From positions 13,756,483 through 13,820,482 of the forward strand of contig JAQFVV010012402.1 in assembly GCA_028023455.1 (NCBI GenBank): a DNA stretch of 64,000 bases. The letters are read 5' to 3'. The notes under the pieces were generated by a model. That model was given only the letters and a program-made list of their open reading frames with translations, was not told the DNA's origin and did not search any database. The DNA is from Epiperipatus broadwayi (lineage: Eukaryota > Onychophora > Udeonychophora > Euonychophora > Peripatidae). This document shows, piece by piece, positions 50,597-63,009 of this stretch; positions within the stretch are counted from its first letter, which is position 1, and each line of letters starts with the position of its first letter. The translations under genes were made by a program, and so were the position numbers.

Positions 50597-50950
50597 ATAG
50601 AGGGATTTGAACTCAGGATTGTTTAGTCTATTCATCCCCCATTCTATCTTAAGCAACCAATGCACATGACTACTTGCATGTGAAAAAGATACATGATCCA
50701 CAATATGTGTATTTCATGCAGAACCAGCACTCATCAGTTGGATCAGATCATAATCTCCCACACATATATAGAATCAGTGCTTGGTTTATATTAAGATAGC
50801 AATTCCTCAAACTTTAATGGACAGGCTTCAATATTCTCATCCATCCAATTATTTAACTATCCATTTTATTGAAAAACAATGATGGGATATTGAAGTCCCT
50901 TGTTGGATTTGATATTGTAGTCATACCCATGTAGATTATTATGTAAATCT
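50597..50950 (-). repeat. family A copy, near full length
   Basis: Contains the tRNA-like block with a good B-box match (GAGTTCAAATCCC on the minus strand, about 50603-50615), the HHR (50695-50749) and the whole upstream half up to about 50950. Confidence 0.75.
50695..50749 (-). ncRNA. hammerhead ribozyme core, family A
   Basis: Minus strand: GATCTGATCCAA, CTGATGA (50731-50737), GTGCTG-GTT-CTGCAT (one mismatch, one wobble), GAAA (50712-50715), TACACATA, TTGTGGATC. The core is intact. Predicted cleavage lies after TACACATA. Confidence 0.7.
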
Positions 50951-51055
50951 AAAACCTCTGTAGACATTATGTCAATTAACCCTTCATATTATTGGATATT
51001 ATGAATCCATATATATATTAATCAAAGAGAGATGGGCTGAACTTATCATCAGATG

Positions 51056-51400
51056 TTATCTATTTTCTAAACAATATATAAGGCAGTTTTTCTTTTGCTT
51101 ATAGTGAATGTATTGTAAATGTGTAAATAGAGGGATTTGAACTCAGGATTTTTCAGTCTAGTCATCCTCCACTCTACCTCAAACACATGTTATCTATTTT
51201 CTAAACAATATGTAAGGCAGTTTTTCTTTTGCTTATAGTGAATGTTTCGTAAATGTGTAAATAGAGGGATTTGAACTCAGGATTTTTCAGTCTAGTCATC
51301 CTCCACTCTACCTCAAACACATGACCACACAAAATGTCAAAAAGGTACATGATCACCAATATATGTATTTCGGTAAAATGAACTGAGTTCAATCCCTCTA
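51056..51400 (-). repeat. family A fragment with a 134-bp tandem duplication
   Basis: Two almost identical 134-bp units start at 51056 and 51190. Each contains the B-box-like end of family A (minus strand GAGTTCAAATCCC). The second unit runs on into the rest of the copy up to the GAAA half of the ribozyme (about 51371), where it stops. Confidence 0.65.
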
Positions 51401-51908
51401 TTTAACATATATAAAAAACATTCAGTATAAGTAAATGAAATATTGCTTTAGAATTAAGTACAAATAGTAAAAAAATCAGGCAAGAAATAGCACTAAAACA
51501 ATTTTAATCTATTTTATAAATAGTAGAAGTAAATGGAAAACAAAATAAATTTAAGAATATTAACTGAGTGCTTAGTTATCAGGTTTTGTGGTTTTTAAAT
51601 ACCATAAATGGTATGCTGAGCTTCATTCTATGAATTTTCAGCCCTTGAGATATCATTTTATTATTGGCTTAAATTGGTAATCAAATAATTTATTGCTCAG
51701 GAGATTAAATAATATTGGAGAATTGGTTAAAATAGAACTGAGCTTTAATCCCCAGTCTTTTACCTTATTAATCCTTGATTCTGCCATTGTGAAATAATAG
51801 ATACTAATAGAAAAAGAATAAGACTCACTAATTATTAATTGTATTGAAAAGTAATTGATAGAAAACAAAAAAATATTAATAACAAAAAATTGTTCGATAG
51901 CAAACAAA

Positions 51909-52322
51909 ACATTAATTCACTAAACCTCACATAATCACCATTTCCTATGCTTACACTAACTGTTAGAATAGTGATAAACTCTCCATATACCAAAATGTGT
52001 AAATGCTGAACTGGGTTCAGATCTATATGATTATGCAAGCAAATTAGTTTGGATTGAAAACATCTGTTTTCATTTTGATAATTAACTAAAAAGGTAAAAG
52101 ATGACTCCTGGAGGGTTGCTATCTAAATGCAGTGCTTTGCTCTCAGATACAATGTTCCTCACTGATGCAAGCACATGCTAAAACTAATCTGGGATATTGG
52201 ATGAATAGGCACTAGATAGGGATTTGATACACAAACCTTCTTGCATTCATTGATTACTATGGCTTGTACTAGTGGTGGCACTACTATATAGAGAGTTTGT
52301 CACTGTTCAATAAAATGTATCT
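51909..52322 (+). repeat. family C element, 410-bp copy
   Basis: The left end CACTAAACCTCACATAATCACC and inverted ends 'GATAAACTCTCCATATA' / 'TATAGAGAGTTTGTCAC' define it. The interior near 52147-52200 reads CAATG..CCTCA, CTGATG, AGCA-CA-TGCT, AAAAC, TAATC, TGGGATATTG. That is an HHR-like order with an inserted base after CTGATG and G12 lost. The 67- and 84-codon minus-strand frames here are incidental. Confidence 0.5.
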
Positions 52323-53579
52323 CACAAACAGTTGCATTAGGCACAATAATTCACTCTATTTTCACAACTTCAAAGCTATCTATTATAAGCATAGCTAATG
52401 AACGAACATTAAGCAGAAGCATTGATGAAAGATAATAGCCAAAAGCTAATCAAAAGTTTTGAATGTGCCATTACTAGCTAATACCCATTAGTAGGACGAG
52501 TTTATAGTAGTTAATTCAGGATTGGAATAAACAGTGAATTACAGTTAAAAATTGTTTCTATTAATGCTTTGAACTATTGAATATTATTCAGGTGGAAATT
52601 TGGTCTATATAAAATGTAGAGAAAATTCTGTCAATTTCAAAAGAACTTTGGAATTTCCAGATTAAGAATCAATATCAGAAAAAGAAATTGAAAATAATAC
52701 AGATTGAGACTAGGAAAAAATTAGAGACAAAACAAAGACCCTCAAAAGTACAGCTTAATTGTTGCACATTAAAACAATAGTGCCAGTATTAAAATCACCA
52801 TCCAAATTTTGTTGGTTTAATAAGAAATTTCCAGAATTACAGCAAGGAGTTATAAAAAAGAATTTAATTAATTTTAACTTAAGAATGATTAGAGATTAAT
52901 GATAGCATTTAGCTACAGTGGTACAAGACAAGCAATTTTCTGTGGTACTGTGATGGATTCTAGGAGATAAAAAGGACTTATAGACAAAAATAAAAAAGGT
53001 CTGCTCAGCATGAAAAACAAACAATTTATAGGACTTTTTTAGGATTATGTAATAAAAATAAAAGTAGAAAGGTCTATTATTCAATATCCAAGAATTCAAA
53101 AATGCTAAAGAAACCTAGAAATAAAAGCTAAATTTATCACAGCTTTAGAATCAAAATAAATAAGGTGATAAAAATATAAAGTAGTATTTTTATTGTACAT
53201 CTTTTACTAAATTTTTTGTAAAAGTAATAATATTATATCTTAACCAATTCTTGTCAAATAAATATAATTATGAATAGTGAATAGTCCAAAGAAAACAATT
53301 AGGCCTATAATATTAATAATCTGATGACATGAAATAGGTGTAATCAGAAACATAATTAAAAAAGTATTGGATTTGGACATTTTGTATTAAAAAGATATGT
53401 GCACATTAGTAAGCTTAAGTTATAATCTTGATTTATTGATGTGAAATATCTAATTAAATAGCTTAGATTCATATTTTGTTGATTTTAAAATGTAAAATAT
53501 CTAGAAAAAACTATAATAATTCACAGTAGTTTTTTGTTTCGTAAAAAAGCAGCAGTTCAAATGATGAAAAATCCAAAGA

Positions 53580-53700
53580 TCTCAAACCATTAAAATATCA
53601 CATGACCACCATCATAGATAAGGATTTAAATGCACAAATCTTCTGGTATGTACTGATTTCGATAGCTTTCACTAGGTGGCACTAGAGAGTTGTTAATATA
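53580..53700 (+). repeat. family C fragment
   Basis: AACCATTAAAATATCACATGACC at the left and GGTGGCACTAGAGAGTT at the right match the two ends of family C. The middle is mostly deleted. It is followed by a short (TA)n. Confidence 0.5.
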
Positions 53701-54483
53701 TATATATATTATAGAGGCATGATCATTGATCCTATCAAATTGTTTATTATAATAAAAAACACATATATGTTCAAATAAGAATAACAACCAACCCTTTAGC
53801 TATCAACAATCTCAACCTGTAGTCAAGGCAACCCCCTCAAAAATATATATCCTCAAAAGATATAATATAATGTAGAACTTTATAAGCTAACAAATAAATA
53901 CGTTTATGTTATTGTTTATGTACATTTATTAATAATTATTATAATCATAATACATAGTGGTATCTATATATCTAATTTCTGTATATTAATATGTAGATGT
54001 ATTTATGTTTATAAATATATAATGTTTTAATATTTCATTTTATTAATACTTCATTTTATTAATATTTTAAAAATAAAATAAGACCATTGACTTGAAAGCT
54101 CTTTTCTAGTTATTCTCATGTCTATAATATATGACAACGTCCATGAATCAGATCGCAATTCCGATATAAAGTTAATTTAAAATAAACAGAAAAATAAGCA
54201 AAATTTTTTCATTAAAAGTTTCTATACAGCTCAGTTACAAAAGATAAAATAAAATGTAATTAATTCAAATAAATTTCTATTTATATTATGCAAAAAGGAT
54301 GTGTGCTAAAAAATACATCTCTGTGGGGTAAAGCTCATTTATTATTTACTTAGTTTTGTATATGTTATTATATAAGTGCTTTTCAGAATTGGTCTCGGCT
54401 AGAAATTAAAATATTTAAATATATAATAATGATACAAGCAATAGAAGTACAGGCTTTGCACTGTGTAATGTAAAGGCTGCCCA

Positions 54484-54694
54484 GTCTTTTTTCCCTTCCT
54501 TCCCATTTCTTTTTTCCTTCTTTCTCCATTTTTTCTTTTCTTCCTTCATTTCTTTCTTTCTCTCTCTTTCTTTCTTCCTTTGTCTCTCTCTTTTTTTCTT
54601 TCTCTCTCTTTCTCTCTTCTCTCTTTCCTTCTTTCTTTCTTTCTCTCTCTCTTTCTTTCTTTCTTCTTTTTTTTCTTTCTTTTTTTTCTTTCTA
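54484..54694 (+). repeat. polypyrimidine (CTTT/CT) tract
   Basis: About 210 bases of almost pure C and T on the plus strand with CTTT and CTCT units. Such tracts can adopt triplex DNA. Confidence 0.9.
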
Positions 54695-56354
54695 CAAAGG
54701 TAGATCAGGTTTTATAAGCACATAACCTTAGTTTGCAATAGTGAGTTTGATCAATTAGAAAATATAACCACCCATCATATATCCTTAAAAACATCTAACT
54801 GAAAATGAAAATTATAATTTAAGGTTTAATTAATTGATATAAAGATTAAAACTATTGCCAAAGTATTATTTGAAAAATAAATTTTTGTTCATAAAAACAA
54901 TAGATAATAAAAATTTATTAAACAAGATAAAAAGATTAGAGATATTTTAGAGAAATATTCTGCACAGATGGATAGACTAACTTTTAGTAATTGAAAATAT
55001 TTTTTTTTCTTTAAAAAATGGGCAGCATTATAAAAAGTTTTAAAGGCAGTTTAAAAAACTTATTTTATCAAGTCAGAGCAAAACAGAATATAAATCAACA
55101 ACTATCAAGTTAGAAATGATACATTACTTTTCAGAGTAGAGAAGTAAAAAACTAGTTACCAATGTGGAAAGTACTTGTCAATTTATTCTCATTGCAACAA
55201 TGAGAATCTACTTTTATATTTATAGTTTTCCCAACATGACTGCCTAAGAACTAATCTCATTAAGTCCTAGTTAATCATGCCTATAAGAATGATCAATTTG
55301 TCTTTAATGTATTGTGGAATGTTAAATGTAGCACAAAGAATGTATTAACCTGGCTCAAAGGTAATTTGTCTGTGTAAATGTCTGCTACATCTGCTAAGAA
55401 AACCAGCTTGCTATTTAAACCATGCCTAAATCATCTATAAAATTAAAGATGATCATGTTATTATAGTCAAGAAGGAAAATTTTAAGGTACTTTCAGACTC
55501 AAAAGCTACCAACCAAGACACTGTAAATAATAAAATACAAGTTAAACCTTTAAATACCATTAAGAAATTTAAGTATTTGTACTTTAAAAATGCTTCATTA
55601 TGAAACATAAATCAAGTTGCAAATTTTTAAGTATACATTAGTATGTTGTTGTCAAAATTTCCTCTTCAAGTTGAAATTGTGAAATGAATATTTATACTTC
55701 TTGTGAGAATAAATCCTGAAATTGCATAAGAGGAAATCTGAATTTTTTCTTATATATTTAAGCTGTAATATGGGGGAATTTGACTTATCTGTCAGATATA
55801 ACATTGTAAAAAGTAATTTCTTAGTTACAGGTGAAAAATAAAGAAAATAATTATAACTAAGTAAGATTTAGTGACATGTCAAAAATATATATTTGACAAA
55901 TATACCTATTTGAATCCCTTAACAAATATACTGTAGTTATTGATGTTAATATTCTTTGTTATTTTTAAAGATGTAGGTTTTTCATATAGTCTATTCTTAT
56001 CTTATTTCATCTCACACCAAATTATTTTTCATTTATTTAGTTAAGTAAAAATAATTAGTGGATGTAATTCTCAATGATGATGTTTTCTTCAAGCTAGAAT
56101 CTGCAGCAATAATGAGAAAAAATATAAAAACCATGGAAGATTTCAGATTAAAGTCTGTAAAATGGATTTTCTGCCTGAAAGTGACACTAAATACCATGAC
56201 CTTTATCATAGACCAATACATATAAAACTATCTTTCATAGATCATATTTTCCCCAGACTTTTAGAAGTTAGATTATATACTTGGAAATATAACCAGTGAT
56301 TTGAAAAAAATTGTGCATTGAAAAAGTCTAAATAGTGCAGAATAGTTAGTTTGA

Positions 56355-56548
56355 TCATTATCATCAACCATTATCAAGCCGCTGCAGGATGAAGGTCTCT
56401 TCAAGTTAAATCCATCTTCTCTGATATTTAGCTTCTCTTCTCCACATCACCACTGCACACTTTCTTATTGCATCCATCAATCTCACATGTGGTCTCTTTC
56501 TGGGTCTTTTACAATTTCTTGAAATTCAGTTTAAGATTTATCAGATAT
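56355..56548 (-). pseudogene. RTE LINE 3' fragment
   Basis: Minus-strand match to the LINE C-terminus (KDPERDHM-type region read as KRPRKRPHVRLMD) ending in CTGCAGCGGCTTGATAATGGTTGATGATAA. It is 5'-truncated. Confidence 0.7.
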
Positions 56549-58129
56549 AAATTATGCCATATTTTATAATTAATTATTCTGAAGTTAACAAAAGACAAAT
56601 ATTAACTTCTAATTATATTATAGCTGAAAATAAAAAAAATTGGCATGTTCATTCTATGATCATCAAACACTTTATTGTACTAATTTTGTAATGTAGATTG
56701 ACTTGTAACTTCATTTGAATATGAGTTGCCCAATTTATTTCCTACGATTTTCCCAACTTATTTTGCATTACATATGTTCAACAATAATAAGGGTAGTAGT
56801 TTTAAAAATTAGCTACGATGCATAATCATGAAAGTTGTTAGAATGACTCCTCATTATATTTGACTTCCCAATGTGTACCTTAATCGTCTTATGATCAACT
56901 TTATCAATTACAGTTTCTACTACAACAATAATCAAGCCTATTAAAAGTTGCAATTTTATGATGCTTCATGCAGAATTGTTTTTCAGGATACTATTTCTAT
57001 TTTTGGAATTCTATTTAACTAAAAAAGATGGAATTTTCTCACATCTTTTAATTTATTAAAAAGAGATCAATGTTTTGCTGATTCTAAGACAGAAATAGTT
57101 AGAATTTAATATGAAAGGGGTGACAAAGAGACTGACAAAATTTGGAAGTAATTTATTTGATGTTGGATACTGACTCAAAAAAACAACAACAACAACAAAA
57201 AAAACCATTAGATTTATATTTCCAATTGTTTTAAACTATTTTTTTTTTTTAAAAAAAAAAATAGCTTTATAATTTTGGTGTAAATGTTTACTGAAGCAGC
57301 TGTGATATATCTTTTCAATATAAGTATATTGCTTTAATGCCTTTAATAAATTATGCCTAGTTATTCAAATAAATCATAGAATAGTTGAAGGTTCGCAGTT
57401 TAAAACTCAAATGGACACTGTTGGTACTTGAGCATCACATGACTATTCCAGCTTTTAATGATTAGATTAGCTTGTGCAGTTTAGTGCAATAATAATATGA
57501 TGACTCATTTGGTAATCAAACATCACAACTTTCTGAATAATGATGTGATTACTGTAACCTGTAAGTCAAGTGATGGTATCATGAACCTGTAGCCTTTGAG
57601 TATGCATGACATAATTGAAGCAATTTAAACTGAAGTTATTCAAGAAAGCCAGTTTTTTATTTGCACTGAAGTTAAATTATAATACTTTTAGTCTAGTTTA
57701 AGATAATAATACCATTAGTTCAGTGGAAATAAATTATAGGGTTTTAATTTGAGAGTCTGAGTGTCTAGTTAAAAATAATTTGAAGATTGAGAATTTAAGA
57801 TATAAATTATCAGTTAAAGAAAAAAGAACAGTGAACTGATTTAGAAAAAAAAATTAGTAGGACTATAAATCAAAAATCATAATGTTATTCAGAACATAAT
57901 TTGTTGAGTCAAAATAAAGAAACTGATATGACGATAACTGCATATCATATTTGAATGAAGCTAAGATATACTAATACTATAAAAGAAAATAAAGACAAGG
58001 AAAAAAAAATCTTGTTATTCTGAAGCAATCCTAGAAATTTACTTTGTGTTTGCATTGTATATAAATTGTTAAATTTTAACTGGGGAAGTATTAATTATAA
58101 ATTTATTAAATAATCTCTACATCACCACA

Positions 58130-58260
58130 CTTTCTTTTCAAATCATATAAATAAAGATACAATAAAAAAAATAAATGATGATTAAGATACATTTCATCTG
58201 GATCAATACTCATCAGTTGATTCAGGTTCACCATATCTCATATATATATCTTTATTATAT
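58130..58260 (-). repeat. family A relative with a degenerate hammerhead
   Basis: Minus strand: CTGATGA at 58210-58216, then a weakly paired helix II with one base fewer, GAAA at 58192-58195 and TGTATCTT. The upstream half differs from other copies and continues into a segment (58262-58440) that is repeated at 61830-62010. Confidence 0.45.
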
Positions 58261-58465
58261 ATACAGTATTTATCAATACCAAATTGTTAGATTTTGATTT
58301 ACAAGTGCTAAGCTTATTCCACCCACAACTTTAACACCATTCACTTTAGATGAGTACAGTAAAGATTATCATTAATCATTTAATAAACTAGAGATTAAGC
58401 CATCTCAAAATAATATAAGTTAATACGATTAAGACAAATAATTTTTTACTTTTGGGAAATATATA

Positions 58466-58838
58466 TATTCTAGCACATGTGCTGCGCAACTGTTCCCAAA
58501 AGCTATAAAGTGTTATAAAATAGATAACTAAAAACAAATGAGCTGAGCGCTTTCAAAGGATCTTGCCTTCATAATCATAGCTTGCTACTACTTCATCTCA
58601 CGAGACAAAAATGCCATAAATAGGAAGGAGACAAAAATGTCATAAATAGGAAGGACACGTGCTATGCTTTCTTGAAGAAATGGAATTAGCATATTTGCAT
58701 ATCATTAAACGTAGTAGCAAGCTATGATAATAAAGGCAAGATCCTTTGAAAGCGCTCAGCTAGTTTGTTTTTAGTTAACTATTTTATAACACTTTATAGC
58801 TTTTGGGAACAGTTGCACTGCACACATGCTAGAATATA
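58466..58838. mobile_element. 370-bp non-autonomous inverted-repeat element
   Basis: About 122-bp terminal inverted repeats (58466-58590 and 58711-58838, ends TATTCTAGCA) are roughly 93% alike. The middle holds a near-exact tandem duplication of about 27 bp (ACAAAAATG.CATAAATAGG, 58606-58655). There is no coding capacity. It is classed as a MITE; the superfamily is not recognisable. Confidence 0.7.
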
Positions 58839-59019
58839 AGTTAATGTAATATAAACAGTACACTTTCTGCTAGAAGTTAGAGTCATTACTATTTCTTTCT
58901 TTCTAAATTATTTAATTTATATTTTTAAGATATTTTTAAAATTACACAAGGAAAGGAAAGGTGAAGTTGAGTTATTTCATGTATTTCTGTAAAACCAGAT
59001 ATCAACATCTTCAGTTTTA

Positions 59020-59216
59020 ACCATTATCAATCCATTGCAGGATGAAGGTCTCTCCAAATTCTACACATCTGTTCCAATCTCTAGTAGCTTACAGCACTCT
59101 AGCACACTTCCTTATTTCATCCACACATTTTACATGGGTCTCATTCTAGGTCTTTTACAATTTCCTGGAATCCAGTTTAACATTTCACCTGTCCTTCTAT
59201 TATCATTTATATATTA
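59020..59216 (-). pseudogene. RTE LINE 3' fragment
   Basis: Minus-strand match to the last about 60 codons of the LINE plus its short 3' end (CTGCAATGGATTGATAATGG). It is 5'-truncated. The 60-codon plus-strand frame here is its antisense shadow. Confidence 0.65.
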
Positions 59217-59727
59217 ATCTTTTAATTAATTAATTAATTAGTTGAGAGTTATTTACAAGACTGTAGTATTTTTGAAACACAAATATTGAAAGGTGACAGT
59301 AAGAGGTTACATTGGAAATTTAATTATTATTAATAATCAGAAGTTAGTTCCATAAAAAAATAAGAATGTTCATTGATGAAATTTGCATAATAAAAAAAAT
59401 TGTTTATATATCAATAGTTTTATTAAAATAAAGTTAAAAAAACATTTGGTTTTTCAAAATAAAAACAACTTCCTCTTATATATCCATTATTATATTTAAT
59501 GTTTTGAAATTACATCTTAATGCAACTATTATTATAAGTAAATGAAATGCGTTCTAGGCATAGTATAGAATAATATTTTTATTAGTAAAAGAACATGTTT
59601 TTTTAATCTTTACCTTCTTCATATATAATTTATAAACCAATTAAGCGTATATCACGCTTGAATGTGGAAGTTTTAATAAATTCCAGGAATTAATTTCCCC
59701 TAGCGCTTTTGAGGGCCTTTTCCCCTT

Positions 59728-59950
59728 ATTTTAGGGGGGGGGTGGGGGGTGAAAAAAAAAAAAGGGGGGGGGAAGAGAGATTATAAAAAAATGCAAAAAG
59801 GGATAAAATGGTCCGGGGTTTGGGGGGGTGGGGGCGTGTGTCGGGTTTTTTTTTTGATTTTTTTTTTTTTTGGATGTGTTCCTTTCTTTTTTTTCTTTAA
59901 TTTTTTTTTTATACATACAATTTTTGGGGGGTGGGAAAAATAAAAAAATA
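59728..59950 (+). other. G-run/T-run segment of unusual composition
   Basis: Runs of 5-10 Gs alternate with long A- and T-runs. The composition is unlike anything else in the window. It may be an assembly or base-calling artefact, or a real low-complexity segment able to form G-quadruplexes. The open frames on both strands are homopolymer artefacts. Confidence 0.6.
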
Positions 59951-60811
59951 TGTGGTTTTTTGGAGTTTTAAAATATGGTGGGGTGTTTTTTCATCATTCA
60001 AATCATTGTTGACAAAATTTAAAAATGAAAAAAATCTCAGACTTGTCAATTAAAAATATCAATCAATTTAAAATGTTTAGAATAAATTTTTTGATTGATT
60101 TAAAATTCATTCCTTTTAGCTCAAGTGTTTCAGACATTCCTCTCTTTATATATACGTAAGAGGTATAGTTAAAAGGCATATGGTCTATTACCGATAAACG
60201 TATTGTTTTTATATTAATGTTAAAGGGCATTTTGATTATGTATAATAATAGTTATGTCAAGATTTAATTTCATTATTCTATTTATAAAAATCGTTTTTTG
60301 TTCTGCAAGATAGGCAGGTAAGGTGCTGATTATTGAGGGAAGAGAGGGGGCAATACAGTTTTCTTATTTTGATGCAAAATTTTTCAATCACTTTAAATTT
60401 ATTTGAAATTTAACCATAGATGTACAGGATTTGTCCATTTGTTATGTTTGACAGTCAATCAGCTATTTTGGGACAGAGAAAGACCATCAAATCAAATGTT
60501 TGGCTAATCTGAGGTGACCAAAAAGCTTACAGTAGCTCTGATTATAATAAATATACTTAACTCTTGGCTTTCATGTTTTTAATTATATACTCAATTAAAC
60601 TTGTGAATAGAAAAGTTCATGATATTATAATAATTTTTGAAAATTTGGTTAGAATACAAAGTTAAGATTATTATAATTTAATGGTTCATAATTCTAACAA
60701 TACAATATTTCTTCTTAATCAGAAGGAAATTGCACCCTCTACACATGCATTGTAGTATTTTTTAATACATCAGTGGTGTTTTGTTAAGTACTCTCAATCC
60801 AAAGTACAAGA

Positions 60812-60905
60812 TTGGTGGCCTAGTGGTTAGCATAGCTGCCTTACAAACAGCTGGCCCAGGTTCGCTTCCCGGTCAACGCATTTGACACATGAAAAAAAAA
60901 AAGAT
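60812..60905 (+). mobile_element. tRNA-Val-like SINE, best-preserved head
   Basis: GGTGGCCTAGTGGTTAGC resembles the tRNA-Val D arm. CTGC-CTTACAA-ACAG resembles an anticodon arm (one stem base changed) with anticodon TAC. CAGGTTCGCTTCCC is a B box. It is followed by GCATTTGACACATG and an A-run. It contains both Pol III promoter boxes. Confidence 0.75.
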
Positions 60906-61317
60906 AGAGATTTTGAAAAGATAAGAATGACAGTCTTATCTTTATATCTAATTTCACTTATATAAGCCAATTTAAAGAATCTAGAAATGAGAATGTGAAG
61001 GCCTTAGATTAATCACTTTCCATCCATTAACTTTATTTCATCCATTAACAGTTATGAAATCTTCCAATCTACTACCTATTAATATTATGAAGTATTAGAA
61101 TATAGTGCCTAGTACAGTATTAAAAATTATATATGAATAAAGCAATAGTAAATTAAATAAAGATGTTAAATATTTCTTTTTGTATTATTAACATTCAACT
61201 GAATCCAAAATATTTATTCATTATCAAGTCTGTCAGACACACATCTTTATTAGTTATTTATTATTTTACAAATTATCCATAAAAAACATTAAGCTCAAAC
61301 AATTAAATACAAGTGGG

Positions 61318-61427
61318 TCAAGTGTTGTTAGCCAAAGTTAGCGCAGCCATCTTGCAAGCAAGCAGTTGGTTGCAGACGGTTATTGCAAGTTCACCTCCCA
61401 GCCGATGCTATGACATATGGAAAAAAA
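61318..61427 (+). mobile_element. tRNA-derived SINE, divergent, with target-site duplication
   Basis: Flanked by ACAAGTGGG (61309-61317) and ACAAGCGGG (61428-61436). Starts TCAAGTGTTGTTAGCC and ends GATGCTATGACATATGG plus an A-run. The anticodon region is altered (CATCTTGCAAGC). The 93-codon frame over it is incidental. Confidence 0.65.
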
Positions 61428-61587
61428 ACAAGCGGGATTATGTGTTGTTGTTAATGTGTTGTTCTTGTTATTATTATTCTGGATTATTATTTTACATTGA
61501 TTTATGTATTACAAAAAAGATATTTGATTTATATTACGATTCAAGCTATGACAAAAATAAAAGATTCTATAGTATATTTATTAAAAT

Positions 61588-62815
61588 GCAATAGTGATTA
61601 GATTACATAATAGCACTAGCAAGTTTAATATAGATAAGGATGTATGATAGAATGATTCTCTTGTCAAAACGTTTTTACAACAATTTTATAAATAAAAAAA
61701 ATTATGAATTAAAATGGGAAATTAAAAAAATATAAATAAATAAATATTATATATACTTAATAACCTTTACATGTTCTTGACACATATGAATAAAGACACT
61801 TTAAAAAACAAATTATATTTCCTTATCATATGTTCAGTATTTATCAATAGTAAATTGTTACAATTTTAATTTAAAGTGTCAAGCTTATTCCACTTACAAC
61901 TTTGACATGACTCACTCTAGATAAATATATTAATGATTATAATTAATCATTTATAAAACTAGTGATTATGCCTAGCCCAGATATAAATTTCAAATCTCAA
62001 CTAAAGATTAATATATCTGTTTTTTTAATTAAACACACATAAGAAATAATTCAATTTATTTCTCTTTTTTCCATGTATAATATCTTTTATAGATGTTCTT
62101 AATAACTTTCACACATTCTTGACCCACATGAATAAAGAAAACTTAAAAGACAAATGAGATTACACAAGTCAAATAGTTTTTACGGGTGATGTATTTATAA
62201 ATGCTCCAGAGACAAAAAAGTATGGCTAAAAATTAATGCCAATAAAATTAAAATAATGATCAATGGTATTTCAGAAGAAAATAAAATAAATTTTGATAGT
62301 AATGAATTAATAACTATAAATACCTTGGACAAATTATTATTACAGATAAAACATAACAGTCACAGGATCAAACTCAGATGGAATGACTTTGCTAGAAAGA
62401 ACTGAATATTAAAAGAAACTATGCTATTACTAGTTTAAGTGTTTGAAAAAAAATCTTCATAAATTTATTCTACCAGTGCTTATTTATGAATGTTGATACT
62501 TGAATCTTTATAGAAAAGATGAGAATGATATATCAAAATAAAGATTCTGCTATATGTTGGGATAATTCTGAAAACAAATAAATGTTATTGATATCATTGA
62601 AAAAAATAAGAAGCTGCCAAGAAACTGTTATGTTTCTAAAAAATATAGTCAATTAAAGTTCTAAACCAGATTCCAAAAAATTGTAAAGAATTATAAATGG
62701 TTACAAGTTTGTTAGAATGAAAAAAAAGAGACTATTATTCAGAGAAACTGGGATTAGACTTAGAGCAATCTTCATTCTATGAATTATTGATGATTAAAAA
62801 TGATGATATAATTGT
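61588..62815 (+). pseudogene. old RTE LINE copy with an internal insertion
   Basis: 61588-61735 matches the reverse transcriptase segment around GARQGDSISPKLF (AT.IRLHN.T.K.NI). 62165-62815 matches the segment after the FADD box through the C-terminus and short-repeat tail. Between them lies about 420 bp of foreign DNA bordered by a 60-bp direct repeat (61758-61817 and 62098-62159, 'CTTAATAAC.TT.ACA'). Confidence 0.6.
61738..62162 (+). repeat. unclassified insertion with 60-bp direct-repeat borders
   Basis: The borders are the 60-bp repeats 61758-61817 and 62098-62159. The middle (61830-62010) matches 58262-58440, so it is part of a dispersed repeat. I cannot tell whether the borders are short terminal repeats or a duplication at insertion. 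Confidence 0.4.
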
Positions 62816-63009
62816 TTTAATAATATTTATCAAAATTAAAATAAACAACTTTTGAGAATGGGACATTTGTAGTTAATAGAATTTCAAATGACTTTTACTA
62901 ATAAACTCTAAATAATCAGTAAGAATATGATTATTTAATTTATAAATATAAATATTTATTTATATATTTAAAAATATAGTATTCATTGACCTTAAACAAT
63001 TAGATGAAG

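Larger units (their letters stand above)
52323..56354. other. AT-rich DNA with a family C fragment and a pyrimidine tract
   Basis: Beyond 53580-53700 and 54484-54694, no motif, RNA gene or repeat family is recognised. Confidence 0.45.

Noticed and set aside
53325-53345. CTGATGA...GAAA close together, a possible hammerhead
   Set aside because: Only three bases separate the boxes, so no helix II can form, and there is no helix I.
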